Positions 44,313 to 53,710 are shown, counted from the stretch's first letter. The stretch is 64,000 bases of DNA from Sulfuritalea hydrogenivorans sk43H (GCF_000828635.1 NZ_AP012547.1:1860001-1924000); one strand, 5' to 3'. The notes: a model not told the origin generated them from the sequence alone. Numbers and translations: made by a program.

Positions 44313-44606
44313 CTACCTCGCGATCTTGCCCTCCTTGGCAACCATGTCCCTGAAAGCGACACCGGGGGTGAACTTCGGCACCGTCGTCGCCTTGATTTTG
44401 ATGGGGGCACCGGTCTTCGGGTTCTTGCCGACACGGGCGGCACGGGCAGCAGGCTTGAAGGTTCCAAAGCCTGCGATCGTCACCTTCTTGCCCATGGTCA
44501 CCGCAGTCACCACTTCATTGACCAGAATATCAATTGCACGGCATGCGTTAAATCTGGTCAGGTTGGACTTGGTGGCCAATGCTTCGATCAGCTCTAATTT
44601 GTTCAT
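44313..44606 (-). CDS. HU/IHF-family nucleoid protein
   Basis: 97 residues with the HU fold: NKLELIEALATKSNLTRFNA, then KVTIAGFGTFKPAARAARVG and the DNA-wrapping arm with KNPKTGAPIKI. The length and arm are normal. It is encoded between hipBA and the conjugation module, and is probably the element's own nucleoid-associated protein rather than the housekeeping HU. Confidence 0.9.
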   Translation of the reverse strand: MNKLELIEALATKSNLTRFNACRAIDILVNEVVTAVTMGKKVTIAGFGTFKPAARAARVGKNPKTGAPIKIKATTVPKFTPGVAFRDMVAKEGKIAR

Positions 44607-44662
44607 GGATTACTTTTCCTACTTGGGGTTGTCGATGAATTTACTTGCTACAACGCTGGCGG

Positions 44663-45049
44663 CTACCGTGGAAGAACGCGCGAGGCGGCATCCAGGTCGA
44701 TACCCTCCGTCGGCGGACGCCCATCCCGGCACAGGTTGATTTCGTAGCGAATGACAAACGGGATGGCGCTTCCTTGCTGGGTTGGCACCCCATCCTGAAT
44801 CAGGGTTGCCTCCAGTCGGGCACATCCCGCTGTTGGAAAGCGCTTCAAAGTTCTGACATTGACCATGACCGGCGCAGACGAACGGGTCTGTGCCTTGAAA
44901 AACTCGGCCATGCTGCCATCCAGTGTCCCTTCGGCCATCCCGTTGGGCGTATCGATTGCCGTCATCAGGTGCTGCTTTAGATCCGCGGCAAGAACATCGG
45001 CGCTCGACAGGAGCGCAAAGAAACAAAGAGCCATCGCAGATCGCATCAT
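44663..45049 (-). CDS. Secreted protein of the conjugation cluster
   Basis: 128 residues with a signal peptide (SAMALCFFALLSSADVLAAD) and a compact mature part holding two Cys (FPTAGCARLEATL, YEINLCRDGRPP), perhaps a disulfide. The ATG overlaps the traN stop by four bases, so it is the last gene of the tra operon. I recognise no named family; position and export suggest a small mating-pair accessory protein. Confidence 0.7.
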   Translation of the reverse strand: MMRSAMALCFFALLSSADVLAADLKQHLMTAIDTPNGMAEGTLDGSMAEFFKAQTRSSAPVMVNVRTLKRFPTAGCARLEATLIQDGVPTQQGSAIPFVIRYEINLCRDGRPPTEGIDLDAASRVLPR

Positions 45050-47127
45050 CGGTTGTAGTAGCTATTCACACGCTGTTGAACGGAGGTCTGGACGTTCTGT
45101 CCGAAGGAGGACACATCCGGCATTCGCACGCTGGATGCCACTTCCTGGACGAACTCGCTCATGTCGATCCGGGAGAAATCCAGTTGCTCGAATTCGGCTG
45201 TGGTAAAGCCGGAACAGTCCGGGTTCTCGCCACTGCCCCAGGTCTTTCCTACCTGTCCCCTGCCCTGCTCATTGATGATCTTGGCCAGACGAGAGTTGAA
45301 GCAGCAGTAAGACTGAGTCTGTTCGATGCAGGTCTTGATGATGGGAATTCGCGATGAGCAGTAGGAGCCCACAAAGACACACAGGTTGGCATCCCGGTGC
45401 ATCCCCAGCATTTGTTCGGATTGTTCGCAGGACAGCAATTCGGACAGGAGTTGGAGCGCCACGGCTGCCGCCAGTGAATACGGATCAAAGTAAAAATTGA
45501 AGCTGCCGAGCGATCCCAGCGAATAGATCGGTCCCCCCAAGAGGCCGCTACTGACCGTACCGGTCGAGAGGGTCAGTCCGTAAAACGTAAAGGACGGTTG
45601 GAAGTTCGTCGGAGTGAACAGCACCTCCGAGGAAATCATGGCCTGCGCACCGGCTTCGACATAGCTGGTGAATTCGGGGTACATGAAGTCGAACATGTAC
45701 TTGCTGCCTGCATTGATCGCCAGTTGCCCGCCGATCATGACGCCCTGCATGGCGGTGGCCATCAGGTTGTGATTGGACCGCGCCGCACCGCCACCGCCCT
45801 TCTTGCAACAATCGACCAAGCCGAAGAGCTTCTTCCGGCATCGCTCTCCCACCCCTTTGAACAGCCGCAGATCCTCCCCATAGACCCCAGCCTCCCGAGC
45901 GGCCTCCATCGACGCCATGGCACGTCCGAAGTCCTGATCTGCCGGATTGCTGGTATCAAAGCAGTTGGTTCCTCCCTGGCAGAATGACCGCTGGTCACAA
46001 ACGGTTTGCTGGGTCTGTGTTGCGGGCGAGGTCTGACATGAGTAGGTTCGCTCGCTCATGTCGCAGCCTCCCGTAGGCAAGGGATCAATGCATTGCGAGG
46101 AAACCGGCGTGCAGCCCCGATCGATCAACGGTTGGCAATCGTTCGTCAGCGTTGCTCCGGCACAGGTGTAGTCCTCGGTACGCGACCAGCAGGAATCACC
46201 CGCGCTTTGCGCCCCGCTCGGCAATGGAGACACTGTCGTCAGGCAGACTTGCAGGCCATTGATCGTTTTGCAGGGTGTGCTGTCGGTACATGTGGTTGCG
46301 GCATGGACACAATTTGCGCTGTCGGCATACGACGTGCATTGACTGGTAGCCAGCGTGTTGGACGTGATCGTGTAGGACGTATTGAGTTCGACCACGCTTG
46401 GCGTCGAGGTCGATGCGGTGACGTTGGTGCATTGATAGCGCCGGGTATATTGGTTGCAGGAGCCATCAAAGGCCGTGCTGTCGCAGGTAGCACTGACTTG
46501 AGTGCACCCTTGTGTCGCTTTGATGGCCGCGCAGTAGTCGATGTGGTTGTCGGCAATACAGGAGTAATCATCCTGATACCGCCAGCAGGTGGCCGTGGAA
46601 TTCAATCCCCCCGCCGGTGGCGTGACACCTGCCAGACACACGGTCGCCCCACTCGAATCGAGCTTGCAGGGCGTGGAATCAACGCAGGTATGCGCCGACA
46701 GTCGGCATCTGGAATTCTGCGCATAGGACGTACATTGGCTCGTATTGGCCGTATCCGTTACTAGGGTGTAGGTGTTGTCAAGCCTCACCGTATTCGTGGG
46801 GGTTCCCTGACTGGTCCCACAGCGAAAAGTCTTAGTGTAGGTATTGCATGTGCCGTTGAACGCGGTATCGCTGCAGACCGAACTCGTCTGGCCGCACCCT
46901 GCCGCCGTCAATGCCGAGCAGTAGTCGATGGAGTTTGGCTTGATGCAGGTGTAATTGTCCTGAAACTCCCAGCAGCCCCCGACATCCGCCAGCGTGACGA
47001 CCACGCCTGAAATTGTCTTGCTCGCCGAGGTATCGACACAGGTCGAACTCTCCAGACGACAATCGCCCGCCCACGCGGCAGGGCTCAGACCAAAGAGGAC
47101 GGCGATGAGCAGAAGCAGCAATCTCAT
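45046..47127 (-). CDS. traN: TraN-like mating-pair stabilisation protein
   Basis: 693 residues. A signal peptide (LLLLLIAVLFGLSPAAWAG) is followed by three Cys-rich repeats of about 110-120 residues, each with a TC-x-D-S/T, C-W-x(4)-Y-C/T-C, D-C and T-x-x-C-R pattern, then a long alpha-helical and Gly-rich region (GVGERCRKKLFGLVDCCKKG). TraN is an outer-membrane protein that stabilises mating aggregates in F-like systems. The ATG at 47127 shares a base with the upstream stop. Confidence 0.85.
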   Translation of the reverse strand: MRLLLLLIAVLFGLSPAAWAGDCRLESSTCVDTSASKTISGVVVTLADVGGCWEFQDNYTCIKPNSIDYCSALTAAGCGQTSSVCSDTAFNGTCNTYTKTFRCGTSQGTPTNTVRLDNTYTLVTDTANTSQCTSYAQNSRCRLSAHTCVDSTPCKLDSSGATVCLAGVTPPAGGLNSTATCWRYQDDYSCIADNHIDYCAAIKATQGCTQVSATCDSTAFDGSCNQYTRRYQCTNVTASTSTPSVVELNTSYTITSNTLATSQCTSYADSANCVHAATTCTDSTPCKTINGLQVCLTTVSPLPSGAQSAGDSCWSRTEDYTCAGATLTNDCQPLIDRGCTPVSSQCIDPLPTGGCDMSERTYSCQTSPATQTQQTVCDQRSFCQGGTNCFDTSNPADQDFGRAMASMEAAREAGVYGEDLRLFKGVGERCRKKLFGLVDCCKKGGGGAARSNHNLMATAMQGVMIGGQLAINAGSKYMFDFMYPEFTSYVEAGAQAMISSEVLFTPTNFQPSFTFYGLTLSTGTVSSGLLGGPIYSLGSLGSFNFYFDPYSLAAAVALQLLSELLSCEQSEQMLGMHRDANLCVFVGSYCSSRIPIIKTCIEQTQSYCCFNSRLAKIINEQGRGQVGKTWGSGENPDCSGFTTAEFEQLDFSRIDMSEFVQEVASSVRMPDVSSFGQNVQTSVQQRVNSYYNR

Positions 47128-48326
47128 CAGCGTGCTCGCTGTTGCAGGGTGGCGCACTCATTCGAGGTCCAGCTGCTGACCGTCTTGGACATTGGTAATT
47201 GCAAGGGCGCACCCGTCCCTGTCCCGCCGGATGAATTGCAGCCAGAACTGACGTTACGCATCGAAGGGGTGCAGGTCGTGGAACTGCAACTGACGCTGAA
47301 GTAAACGTACAGGTTGCAGCCAAACCCGAGATTGCTGACGTAGTAGTCCGTCACCGACTGTCCTGGCGCCACCGCCACGGGGAAGCGGCCATAGCTGCCG
47401 TCCCAGGGATAGCCGATCCAGTTGTAGTCGTAGCGATTGACCCCGTCGTAGGACCGATAGGGTTCCACTGAATAGGAACGGCCATCACTTCCACAGAAAA
47501 TGTTCATAGCCATGTACGGGTCGTAGCAATAACTACAATCCATGAAAGCAGTTCGGCCCAGCCAAGCTCCTGGCGTGCATTGACCAAATCCGACGGTCGC
47601 CGAGACACCGCGGCGGCAACTCAATGTCTCGTAGCCCTGAACGGTCTGGTTGCACTGGTAGTTGTAGCTCGTACTCACCGCGATCTGTTGGCCGATATAG
47701 CAACTGGCGTTACTCAGGGTCTGCATCTGCTCGACACATTGATACAGGTGATGCTGATCGACACTGATCTGGCGCGCGGTCGAACAGTAGTTGCTGGTAA
47801 CGGGGCGATATTCGGTACAGATCTCGGTTGAAAACACAGCCGGGGTTGTTTGGCTAACGACATGGCACTGCTCGGTTGCTGCACCGATATTGACGCCGGT
47901 GAGTTGAATGGCCGGGTTGGCGGCTATGGCGTTGTTCCGGGTGATCAGGGGATCGGTGGCGCGATCAATCGAGAATGCCGGACGCACGCTCGGGTTGCGC
48001 GCAACAAAATTGACCGCATCACACTCCTGTCGCCGAAATGCGTCCGTATCCGGTGTCTGGCTGGAACAGTCCATGACTTTGGCCACGCCCGGCCCCGAGA
48101 GTTGCCCCATGCCCCCCTGAAACAGGCCAGCTTGGCTGGTAGCTTGTCCATAACTTGGAACAACCGCCGTCGCGTTTGTCGTACCAATCCCTTGCTGCGC
48201 CCCACCAATAGCTCCGGACCCCAATGATCGTCCGTCACTGAAAGCGGTTGAGGCATCGTAGCCTTGCGCAGCGACCGTCCCGGCGAACAGGACACACGCC
48301 AGCAAGATCAAATTGCGCATGCTCAT
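47127..48326 (-). CDS. Cys-rich exported conjugation protein, TraN-related N-terminal part
   Basis: 399 residues: signal peptide (LILLACVLFAGTVAAQG), a Ser/Gly/Gln-rich region, then a Cys-rich domain (CTEYRPVTSNYCSTA, YQCVEQMQTLSNASCYIG, DCSYCYDPYMAMNIFCG). In many integrative elements TraN is one protein of about 900 residues beginning with such a region, so this and the next gene may be a split traN; alternatively it is a separate member. ATG at 48326 has AGGAG upstream and overlaps the trbC stop. Confidence 0.65.
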   Translation of the reverse strand: MSMRNLILLACVLFAGTVAAQGYDASTAFSDGRSLGSGAIGGAQQGIGTTNATAVVPSYGQATSQAGLFQGGMGQLSGPGVAKVMDCSSQTPDTDAFRRQECDAVNFVARNPSVRPAFSIDRATDPLITRNNAIAANPAIQLTGVNIGAATEQCHVVSQTTPAVFSTEICTEYRPVTSNYCSTARQISVDQHHLYQCVEQMQTLSNASCYIGQQIAVSTSYNYQCNQTVQGYETLSCRRGVSATVGFGQCTPGAWLGRTAFMDCSYCYDPYMAMNIFCGSDGRSYSVEPYRSYDGVNRYDYNWIGYPWDGSYGRFPVAVAPGQSVTDYYVSNLGFGCNLYVYFSVSCSSTTCTPSMRNVSSGCNSSGGTGTGAPLQLPMSKTVSSWTSNECATLQQRAR

Positions 48327-49024
48327 GGACGGCGCTCCTCCAGCTTTGCCGCAAAGCGCCTGGCGGCTTCCGACCATGCTGGGGCCTGACGCTCGATGAG
48401 ACCGAGCGCATAGCCCTGGCTGACATCGCCATCGACTTTCACGAAACTGGACGGCGATGCACAGCCATCCGTGCCGATCCGCGTTGCCTGCGAGGCGTTC
48501 GCCAAGACCAGCGCCGGCACCTGCGTCACCTTGAATTGTGTGAAGGCTGGTGGATGGATGATGGCGGTCACCTGACGCTTACCGATGAGCTGGGCAACCT
48601 CTTCCCCCATCCGGGTCAGCGAATTGCCCTTCAGTCCGCGCATGACCAGCACGGCCCCGGTTCGCTCGGACTCGGCGACGATGCGTTCCAGTGAAGGCCT
48701 GGGTATCGAGAAGGAAACGAACACCATCAGTTCTGGCCCGCGATCGGATGATGCAGGCTTTGAAATTGGCAAGGAGCGAAAGGATTCGGCGATCTGGCCA
48801 ATGTCCGACTGATTTGCCTTGGGCATGGGCAATCGCTCAATTCGCGGAACGACGGGCAGCGGCGGCGGGGTGGACGACTGGCTACTGCCAGTCCCCATGG
48901 CATCACGCATCCGTTGCTGCGCCTGTCGGATATCAAAATCGCTTGGCAATGCCGCTTGTGCCCATGCGACGCAGGCACAACAGGAGAGCGCGGCAGACAC
49001 GATCCAATGTTTCCCCGTCCGCAT
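48323..49024 (-). CDS. trbC: TrbC-like conjugal transfer protein
   Basis: 233 residues, signal peptide then a thioredoxin-like domain: PELMVFVSFSIPRPSLERIV, GAVLVMRGLKGNSLT, and AIIHPPAFTQFKVTQVPALVL, the order found in the F-type TrbC C-terminal domain. It is needed for pilus assembly in the periplasm. A longer in-frame extension overlaps traU and lacks a signal peptide, so ATG at 49024 is chosen. Two bases separate it from traU. Confidence 0.88.
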   Translation of the reverse strand: MRTGKHWIVSAALSCCACVAWAQAALPSDFDIRQAQQRMRDAMGTGSSQSSTPPPLPVVPRIERLPMPKANQSDIGQIAESFRSLPISKPASSDRGPELMVFVSFSIPRPSLERIVAESERTGAVLVMRGLKGNSLTRMGEEVAQLIGKRQVTAIIHPPAFTQFKVTQVPALVLANASQATRIGTDGCASPSSFVKVDGDVSQGYALGLIERQAPAWSEAARRFAAKLEERRP

Positions 49025-49026
49025 AG

Positions 49027-50040
49027 TCAAAATGCTCCCTGGCAGCAGTTCCGCTTGCGGAACACCATGTAGGCGAAGTCCTCGCCCTCGAAGGGATACT
49101 CTTTGCCGGCACCCCAGAGAATCGTCGAGCGCCCCAGGGGCTGACAGCATTTCCCGGCAATCTTCTCGGTCTGGGGAATCGGATACAGCATCTGGTACTT
49201 GTAATTGGTCTTGTCCATGATCGGCTGCGGGTAGTAGCCGCACAGGCCATCCTCACCCGAGGCTGCCCACATCAAACCCTCGCGGTGCATCTTGGCGATC
49301 AGCCGCGTCATTTCGAGGCTGGAGGCCTGCACGCCACCGATATGCGCCTGTACGTTGCCATTTAGGGGATACAGGCTGCCCTGGCATCCGGCACACCAGA
49401 ACAAGGTGTTTGAGGGAAATCCCACCGTCGCAGCGACGCAATCGGCCGCGCACGCTGCTCGTGCCGGCAACGTGCCGAAGAGCGCTACATCGGGATTGAA
49501 AATGAAAGTCAGCTCATCGTCGTTCCACATCGGATCAAGCTCGGTGAGATACGCCACATCAAACGCGCTTTGCTCCAGACAGGCGTTATCGAATATCGCC
49601 TCCAACCAGAAAATGACCGGATCGACATACCAATGGACCTGATAGAAGGACGACGTGGAGGTGCTGTCCTGGCTGAAGCGGGAACCTCGCGGCGCATCGA
49701 AGCCGGGATTGAGTTCGATCCCGCCAAGGCTGGTCATGCAGAACGGTCGCCTCACCACATCCACGCGTCGGACGGGCTCCCAGAAACTCACCTTGAATCC
49801 GACACGAAGCTGGGATGGACACATGCAGATGGCCGACCCACCGGGGTTCGGTGTGTCCTCCTGATCTAGCGACAGCAAATCCATGCCGCCAAAGCGCAAT
49901 GGCATCATGCAGCTCCAGCAGATGTCGGTTATGGGATTGGCGAATCTTCCCGTGCAAGTCGCCGTGGCCCCTGCCCCGGCAGGCATCAGCAGTAACCACA
50001 CCATCACGGCAGTCAGCAGGACGTTAGGGACGGACTTCAT
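49027..50040 (-). CDS. traU: TraU-like conjugal transfer protein
   Basis: 337 residues with signal peptide (VMVWLLLMPAGAGATATC) and the family's Cys-rich body: GRFANPITDICWSCMMPLRF, ICMCPSQLRVGFKVSFWEPV, CAGCQGSLYPLNG, and the end VFRKRNCCQGAF. TraU is a periplasmic protein required for DNA transfer. The start overlaps traW by 17 bases. It is complete. Confidence 0.93.
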   Translation of the reverse strand: MKSVPNVLLTAVMVWLLLMPAGAGATATCTGRFANPITDICWSCMMPLRFGGMDLLSLDQEDTPNPGGSAICMCPSQLRVGFKVSFWEPVRRVDVVRRPFCMTSLGGIELNPGFDAPRGSRFSQDSTSTSSFYQVHWYVDPVIFWLEAIFDNACLEQSAFDVAYLTELDPMWNDDELTFIFNPDVALFGTLPARAACAADCVAATVGFPSNTLFWCAGCQGSLYPLNGNVQAHIGGVQASSLEMTRLIAKMHREGLMWAASGEDGLCGYYPQPIMDKTNYKYQMLYPIPQTEKIAGKCCQPLGRSTILWGAGKEYPFEGEDFAYMVFRKRNCCQGAF

Positions 50041-50647
50041 CGATTCGCAACCGCTTGCCGTCCTGGCTCACAATGGCCGGGACCTGCTGAATCCCGAGTC
50101 GCTTTACCAGCGTGCCGCCTTGATCGAAGTAGACAGGACGCTTCCAGCTTCGCATCAATTTGAGTGGCTGACCGCCCACCAGGATCGGCTTGGTACCTGC
50201 CCCTGCACTACCCAGCACTTGCTTGGCGAATGCGACCTGCCGCGCATCCCCGCCATCAAAAAACAACAGTCGCTTTGAGAGTGAAACAACTTCCAGAGGG
50301 TTAACTTGCGTCCCCTTGGCGAACAATAGCTGTCCGCTGTTATCCCGAATATCGCGGGCCAGCACCATCGCCGGATTCACATGAAATGCTCTCGGTGTTT
50401 GCGTCGGTCGGATACCCGTGATGGACTTTGGAGACTCGATCCCTTGAATGACCCGATCCCGGTGCTCCGACTGCTTTCGCGCAAGCTCCCCGGTTCTGGC
50501 CATCCGATCCAGTCTGGACTTGATGACCTCGATCAGATCCGGTTCGGCAATTTCATAGGTCGGCCCCACAGTCCCAATATCCGCCGCCAACACAGGAAGC
50601 GAAGAGGCCGCAATCGACAACAGCAGTGACAAACCAGGAATCCGCAT
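50024..50647 (-). CDS. traW: TraW-like conjugal transfer protein
   Basis: 207 residues: signal peptide ending VLAADIG, then the family blocks TYEIAEPDLIEVIKSRL and PVYFDQGGTLVKRLGIQQVP near the C-terminus. TraW works with TraU and TrbC in pilus assembly. It is the first tra gene of this partial set; upstream (50648-50747) lies only a short gap and then an unrelated gene, so traC, traV, traB and the rest are absent from this place. Confidence 0.9.
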   Translation of the reverse strand: MRIPGLSLLLSIAASSLPVLAADIGTVGPTYEIAEPDLIEVIKSRLDRMARTGELARKQSEHRDRVIQGIESPKSITGIRPTQTPRAFHVNPAMVLARDIRDNSGQLLFAKGTQVNPLEVVSLSKRLLFFDGGDARQVAFAKQVLGSAGAGTKPILVGGQPLKLMRSWKRPVYFDQGGTLVKRLGIQQVPAIVSQDGKRLRIDEVRP

Positions 50648-50747
50648 GGGGGGCGATTCTGGTGTTGCAGGCCGCGCTGCGGATTTTGAAATGCGGCTTT
50701 TTTGGTCGCATTTCGATGCTCCACTGAAGCATCAATCGAAGTCGTAC

Positions 50748-51440
50748 TTATTCGGAAAGCTCGATGGCCTGGATCAACTCCGGCCCCTCATTGCCTGCGC
50801 GATTTACGGACAAGCTGACGGGCACGGCTTTCATCGTTTCATCCGCAACAGACTTGAGTATTGGGATCAGAACATTTCGGTCGTGGTTGACGGGATCGAG
50901 CCAAGTACCGATGTCATTTCCGCTGAGAATGACGGGCATCCGATCATAAATCGGGGTCATGACGCCATTGGGCTCGGTGGTGATGACACAAGCCGTGATG
51001 AGGTTGGAACCATCTGGAGCAACCCATTTGGCCAGTAGTCCGGCCATAGCGAAGTAGGCATTCTCCTCCGTCGGCCGAATGTACCAAGGCTGCTTGAATG
51101 CCTTGCCGTTTCTGGATACTGCCTGCCACTCGAAGTAACCGCTGGCAGGGATGATGCAGCGATGTCGGGTAAAGCTGGATCGAAAGGATGGCTTGTCAGC
51201 GACAGTCTCCGCACGGGCATTGTTCAGCTTTGCGCCAATGGAGGAATCCTTGGCCCAGGATGGAACCAGACCCCAGCGGACGATCTGACCGACGAGCCCG
51301 ATCTCCGGTCGCTGACGGATGACAGGTATATCGCTTTGTGGTGCGATGTTGAACCTGGGCAAAAAGTCAGGACAATCCTGAAGGCCGAAATAAGCGGAAA
51401 GTTCGGATGGGGTACCGCTCAGCACGTAGCGACCGCACAT
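50748..51440 (-). CDS. SOS response-associated peptidase (SRAP/YedK-HMCES family)
   Basis: 230 residues beginning MCGRYVL, so Cys2 becomes the N-terminal nucleophile that crosslinks to abasic sites in single-stranded DNA. Other blocks are PRFNIAPQSDIPVIR, NARAETVADKPSFRSSF, RCIIPASGYFEWQ, and MPVILSGNDIGTWL. SRAP genes are common on mobile elements, where they may protect transferred single strands. The ATG at 51440 is fixed by the Cys2 requirement. Confidence 0.94.
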   Translation of the reverse strand: MCGRYVLSGTPSELSAYFGLQDCPDFLPRFNIAPQSDIPVIRQRPEIGLVGQIVRWGLVPSWAKDSSIGAKLNNARAETVADKPSFRSSFTRHRCIIPASGYFEWQAVSRNGKAFKQPWYIRPTEENAYFAMAGLLAKWVAPDGSNLITACVITTEPNGVMTPIYDRMPVILSGNDIGTWLDPVNHDRNVLIPILKSVADETMKAVPVSLSVNRAGNEGPELIQAIELSE

Positions 51441-51454
51441 GGTGACGAATCGAC

Positions 51455-51772
51455 CTAATACAGAACTGAAATATCTGAACTTCCCTCGTCGGACTCGAAC
51501 TTGGGATACGCATCGATCAGTTTCCCGTCCAGCCGCCAATATTGCCCAAGCACCACAGCGAGTTCTTGGATATTGATGAATGGATTCGTGATGTCATAGG
51601 AAGTGGGGTAAGGATGACCGACAACATAACCATTCACCATCGCCGCTTCGCACAAAGTGACAACACGTGGCCCATCCCTGCCGCCGACTTTGCCTGTCTC
51701 AAAATCAATATCGAAGTTAAGTGGAGTGTCGGCTGAACTTGAGGGCACCAATTGGAAGCTGGACTTAGGCAT
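51455..51772 (-). CDS. Hypothetical protein
   Basis: 105 residues. Visible features are a Ser-rich N-terminus, FDIDFETGKVGGRDGPRVVT and the conserved-looking HPYPTSYDITNPFINIQELA. It has no signal peptide or TM helix. It lies 14 bases before the SRAP gene and is probably co-transcribed. I do not recognise the family. The KVGG stretch at 51680 partly resembles the intragenic repeat but does not extend through it. Confidence 0.6.
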   Translation of the reverse strand: MPKSSFQLVPSSSADTPLNFDIDFETGKVGGRDGPRVVTLCEAAMVNGYVVGHPYPTSYDITNPFINIQELAVVLGQYWRLDGKLIDAYPKFESDEGSSDISVLY

Positions 51773-51923
51773 GCAATTTAGATCGGGGCATGTGAAAGGA
51801 ATCGAGAGAATTCAGTCTATCTCACCTGAATGAAACCGGACCCGCACACCATGGACAGGCGATCTACCAACCGCTGATGCCCGTCGGTTCCTCAGAAGCA
51901 GGCAGATAACATATTTGCTTTAC

Positions 51924-52346
51924 TCACTTCCCTCGTTTTCGCAATGACTCTTCGTAACGGATTTTTTCGACATTTTCTCTGTACTGACGAGCCCCCTGCA
52001 TGCCATAGAGAATTTCAGCCCAGAGTGGGCTTCCGAAAAGTGCGAAAGTAGCGGCGACTATCAGTCTGATCTGCGCTGGCTTGATTACCGCCAATTGTGC
52101 CCACAACCTCCAAAAGAAGTTTAAATCTTCATACGCTAGGGGGCTTAGCCTAGCCTGTTGATTGGGATTATTGGCTGCCTCGTAGAACGACCTCATCTTG
52201 CTGCGTTCTCGGTGAGTACGATCAGCGATCGTGTCACCAAAAAACCAGTTGGCCCAAGAATCGAAACCAAGTAATCCTGTAGGCCAATCGAAAAAATCTT
52301 TCGGTACGTCCCCCGCTATTAGGTGGGCACCTCCGTTCTTGCTCAT
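51924..52346 (-). CDS. Hypothetical protein
   Basis: 140 residues, Trp- and Phe-rich (DFFDWPTGLLGFDSWANWFF, LNFFWRLWAQLAVIK) with one moderately hydrophobic helix IRLIVAATFALFGSPLW that may associate with the membrane. The ATG overlaps the stop of the CHC2 gene upstream, so the two are translationally coupled. No family recognised. Confidence 0.55.
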   Translation of the reverse strand: MSKNGGAHLIAGDVPKDFFDWPTGLLGFDSWANWFFGDTIADRTHRERSKMRSFYEAANNPNQQARLSPLAYEDLNFFWRLWAQLAVIKPAQIRLIVAATFALFGSPLWAEILYGMQGARQYRENVEKIRYEESLRKRGK

Positions 52347-52651
52347 GCTGAATCAGTACCATCGTGTTCGACAGCCATGCCTACTGAACGAGCCAGTTCC
52401 TCTACAGCCTCGGTAAAACTTAGGTTGGAGTACTGCATCAAGAAGCCTATCGCACTGCCGTGAGCCTCGCAGCCGAAGCAGTGATAAAACTGACGTTCTC
52501 GGCTGACGGCAAAAGAAGATGTTGTTTCAGTATGGAACGGACAGGGGGCAGTGAAATTCACCTCACCCGCTTCAAGTTGGATATGGCGACTTACGACGTC
52601 AACGATGTCAACTCGCTCAAGCAACTCCTGAATGAATTTTTCTTCAATCAT
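52343..52651 (-). CDS. Stand-alone CHC2 zinc-finger (DnaG N-terminal domain-like) protein
   Basis: 102 residues matching only the zinc-binding domain of DnaG primase: VDVVSRHIQLEAGEVNFTAP, CPFHTETTSSFAV, FYHCFGCEAHGSAIGFLM with the C-x2-H...C-x2-C ligands. The polymerase (TOPRIM) part is absent and no further coding sequence in frame follows, so it is a short protein by design or a truncated primase. Stand-alone CHC2 proteins are reported on conjugative and phage elements. Confidence 0.85.
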   Translation of the reverse strand: MIEEKFIQELLERVDIVDVVSRHIQLEAGEVNFTAPCPFHTETTSSFAVSRERQFYHCFGCEAHGSAIGFLMQYSNLSFTEAVEELARSVGMAVEHDGTDSA

Positions 52652-52674
52652 TGGATAGCCCTACCTGGTTGAGT

Positions 52675-53658
52675 TCAGTTTCCGTCACTTTCGCCCCATT
52701 CAAAATGGTAGTCAGCAACCAAATCAATTACTTGATCTACGGGCAAATTTCCCCTCTGAATTCTTTGGTAGATTTCGTATGATTCTCGAAATGGCAGTGA
52801 TCCCGATCCATCACCCGTGTGAAAAGTGATTTGGTCGATGCCTGCTAGCCGAGCAGCTACCATTTGCAGTAGCAGCATCAAGACTCTGTTTCCGCCGTAG
52901 GCACCACAACCCCAGAAACCAGAATGAATTCTGACTGTCGAAGCGTTGAGTGAAAGTTGGCTTTCATCCAATACTGCAGAAAAACCGGAATACGCTGTGC
53001 TTAGGATGAAAGCAATCGAATTGCTGGTGTATCGCCCAGAGCCATAAGCAGGCGCTTCGATTGCGAGGATGTTGGAGTTTGTTGGTGGAGTAATGACAGT
53101 CGTTGCACGGGCTATCTGAGATTCAGAGGCGTTGCGGAAATAGTTTCCGTAAATCCCATGTGGTATTCCCGCACCTTCATTGGGGGAGGTGTCTATGCTT
53201 AAGCGACGCTCGACGCCAGTGATGAGAATCGGAGTGGGCGCGCAGTCCTCGACGCTCCAGAGCGAGATTCCTTCCTTCATCGCTTCGATGCGCATTCCAA
53301 TGAGCGCCGGATGTTCTGCGACTTGAAGTTCGTCTTGTGCCAACAATGAAGTGGCCCACGCCGAAAATATCTCATTGTTCGCAAAGTTCATATGCCATTC
53401 CGCAGCTTGCGGTGATGAACTCACTTCATAGTCAAAGAAGCCAGGTCTTTGAAGAACCTCTGTTTCCCCTTCAGTCAATAATGTAGGAAGTGGGCGACTA
53501 GACCAACGTGAATAGCCAAGTGTTCCATTGTTTGAGAATCCGTTTGAAAATGCCAGCTTGAATAAGAACTCCTTGTTGGAATGATGAAACTTGGGCATCA
53601 TGTTTTTGGAGATCTGGTACGAATCCCATTGTTTCCTTGCTGTGCAGAATTGGTTCAT
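52675..53658 (-). CDS. Poly(ADP-ribose) glycohydrolase-like macrodomain protein
   Basis: 327 residues. Conserved-looking blocks include AAEWHMNFANNEIFSAWATS, LLAQDELQVAEHPALIG and IHSGFWGCGAYGGNRVLMLL, typical of bacterial PARG-like macrodomain proteins; the QDE triplet and Gly-rich loop would bind ADP-ribose. The start at 53658 is the first ATG. It sits between the small CHC2 gene and mcrC, i.e. inside a defence cluster, where ADP-ribose removal could counter a toxin or a phage modification. Enzyme activity is inferred from resemblance only. Confidence 0.65.
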   Translation of the reverse strand: MNQFCTARKQWDSYQISKNMMPKFHHSNKEFLFKLAFSNGFSNNGTLGYSRWSSRPLPTLLTEGETEVLQRPGFFDYEVSSSPQAAEWHMNFANNEIFSAWATSLLAQDELQVAEHPALIGMRIEAMKEGISLWSVEDCAPTPILITGVERRLSIDTSPNEGAGIPHGIYGNYFRNASESQIARATTVITPPTNSNILAIEAPAYGSGRYTSNSIAFILSTAYSGFSAVLDESQLSLNASTVRIHSGFWGCGAYGGNRVLMLLLQMVAARLAGIDQITFHTGDGSGSLPFRESYEIYQRIQRGNLPVDQVIDLVADYHFEWGESDGN

Positions 53659-53710
53659 TACAAAGCCTCAAAGTTGTCAACCGCAGGTCAGTAATCATGA
53701 TGTGCTGCAG

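Noticed and set aside
51675-51700. Partial match to the intragenic repeat in the hypothetical gene at 51455
   Set aside because: Only the AAAGTCGGCGG start agrees; the second half differs, and the encoded KVGGRDGPR looks native to that protein.
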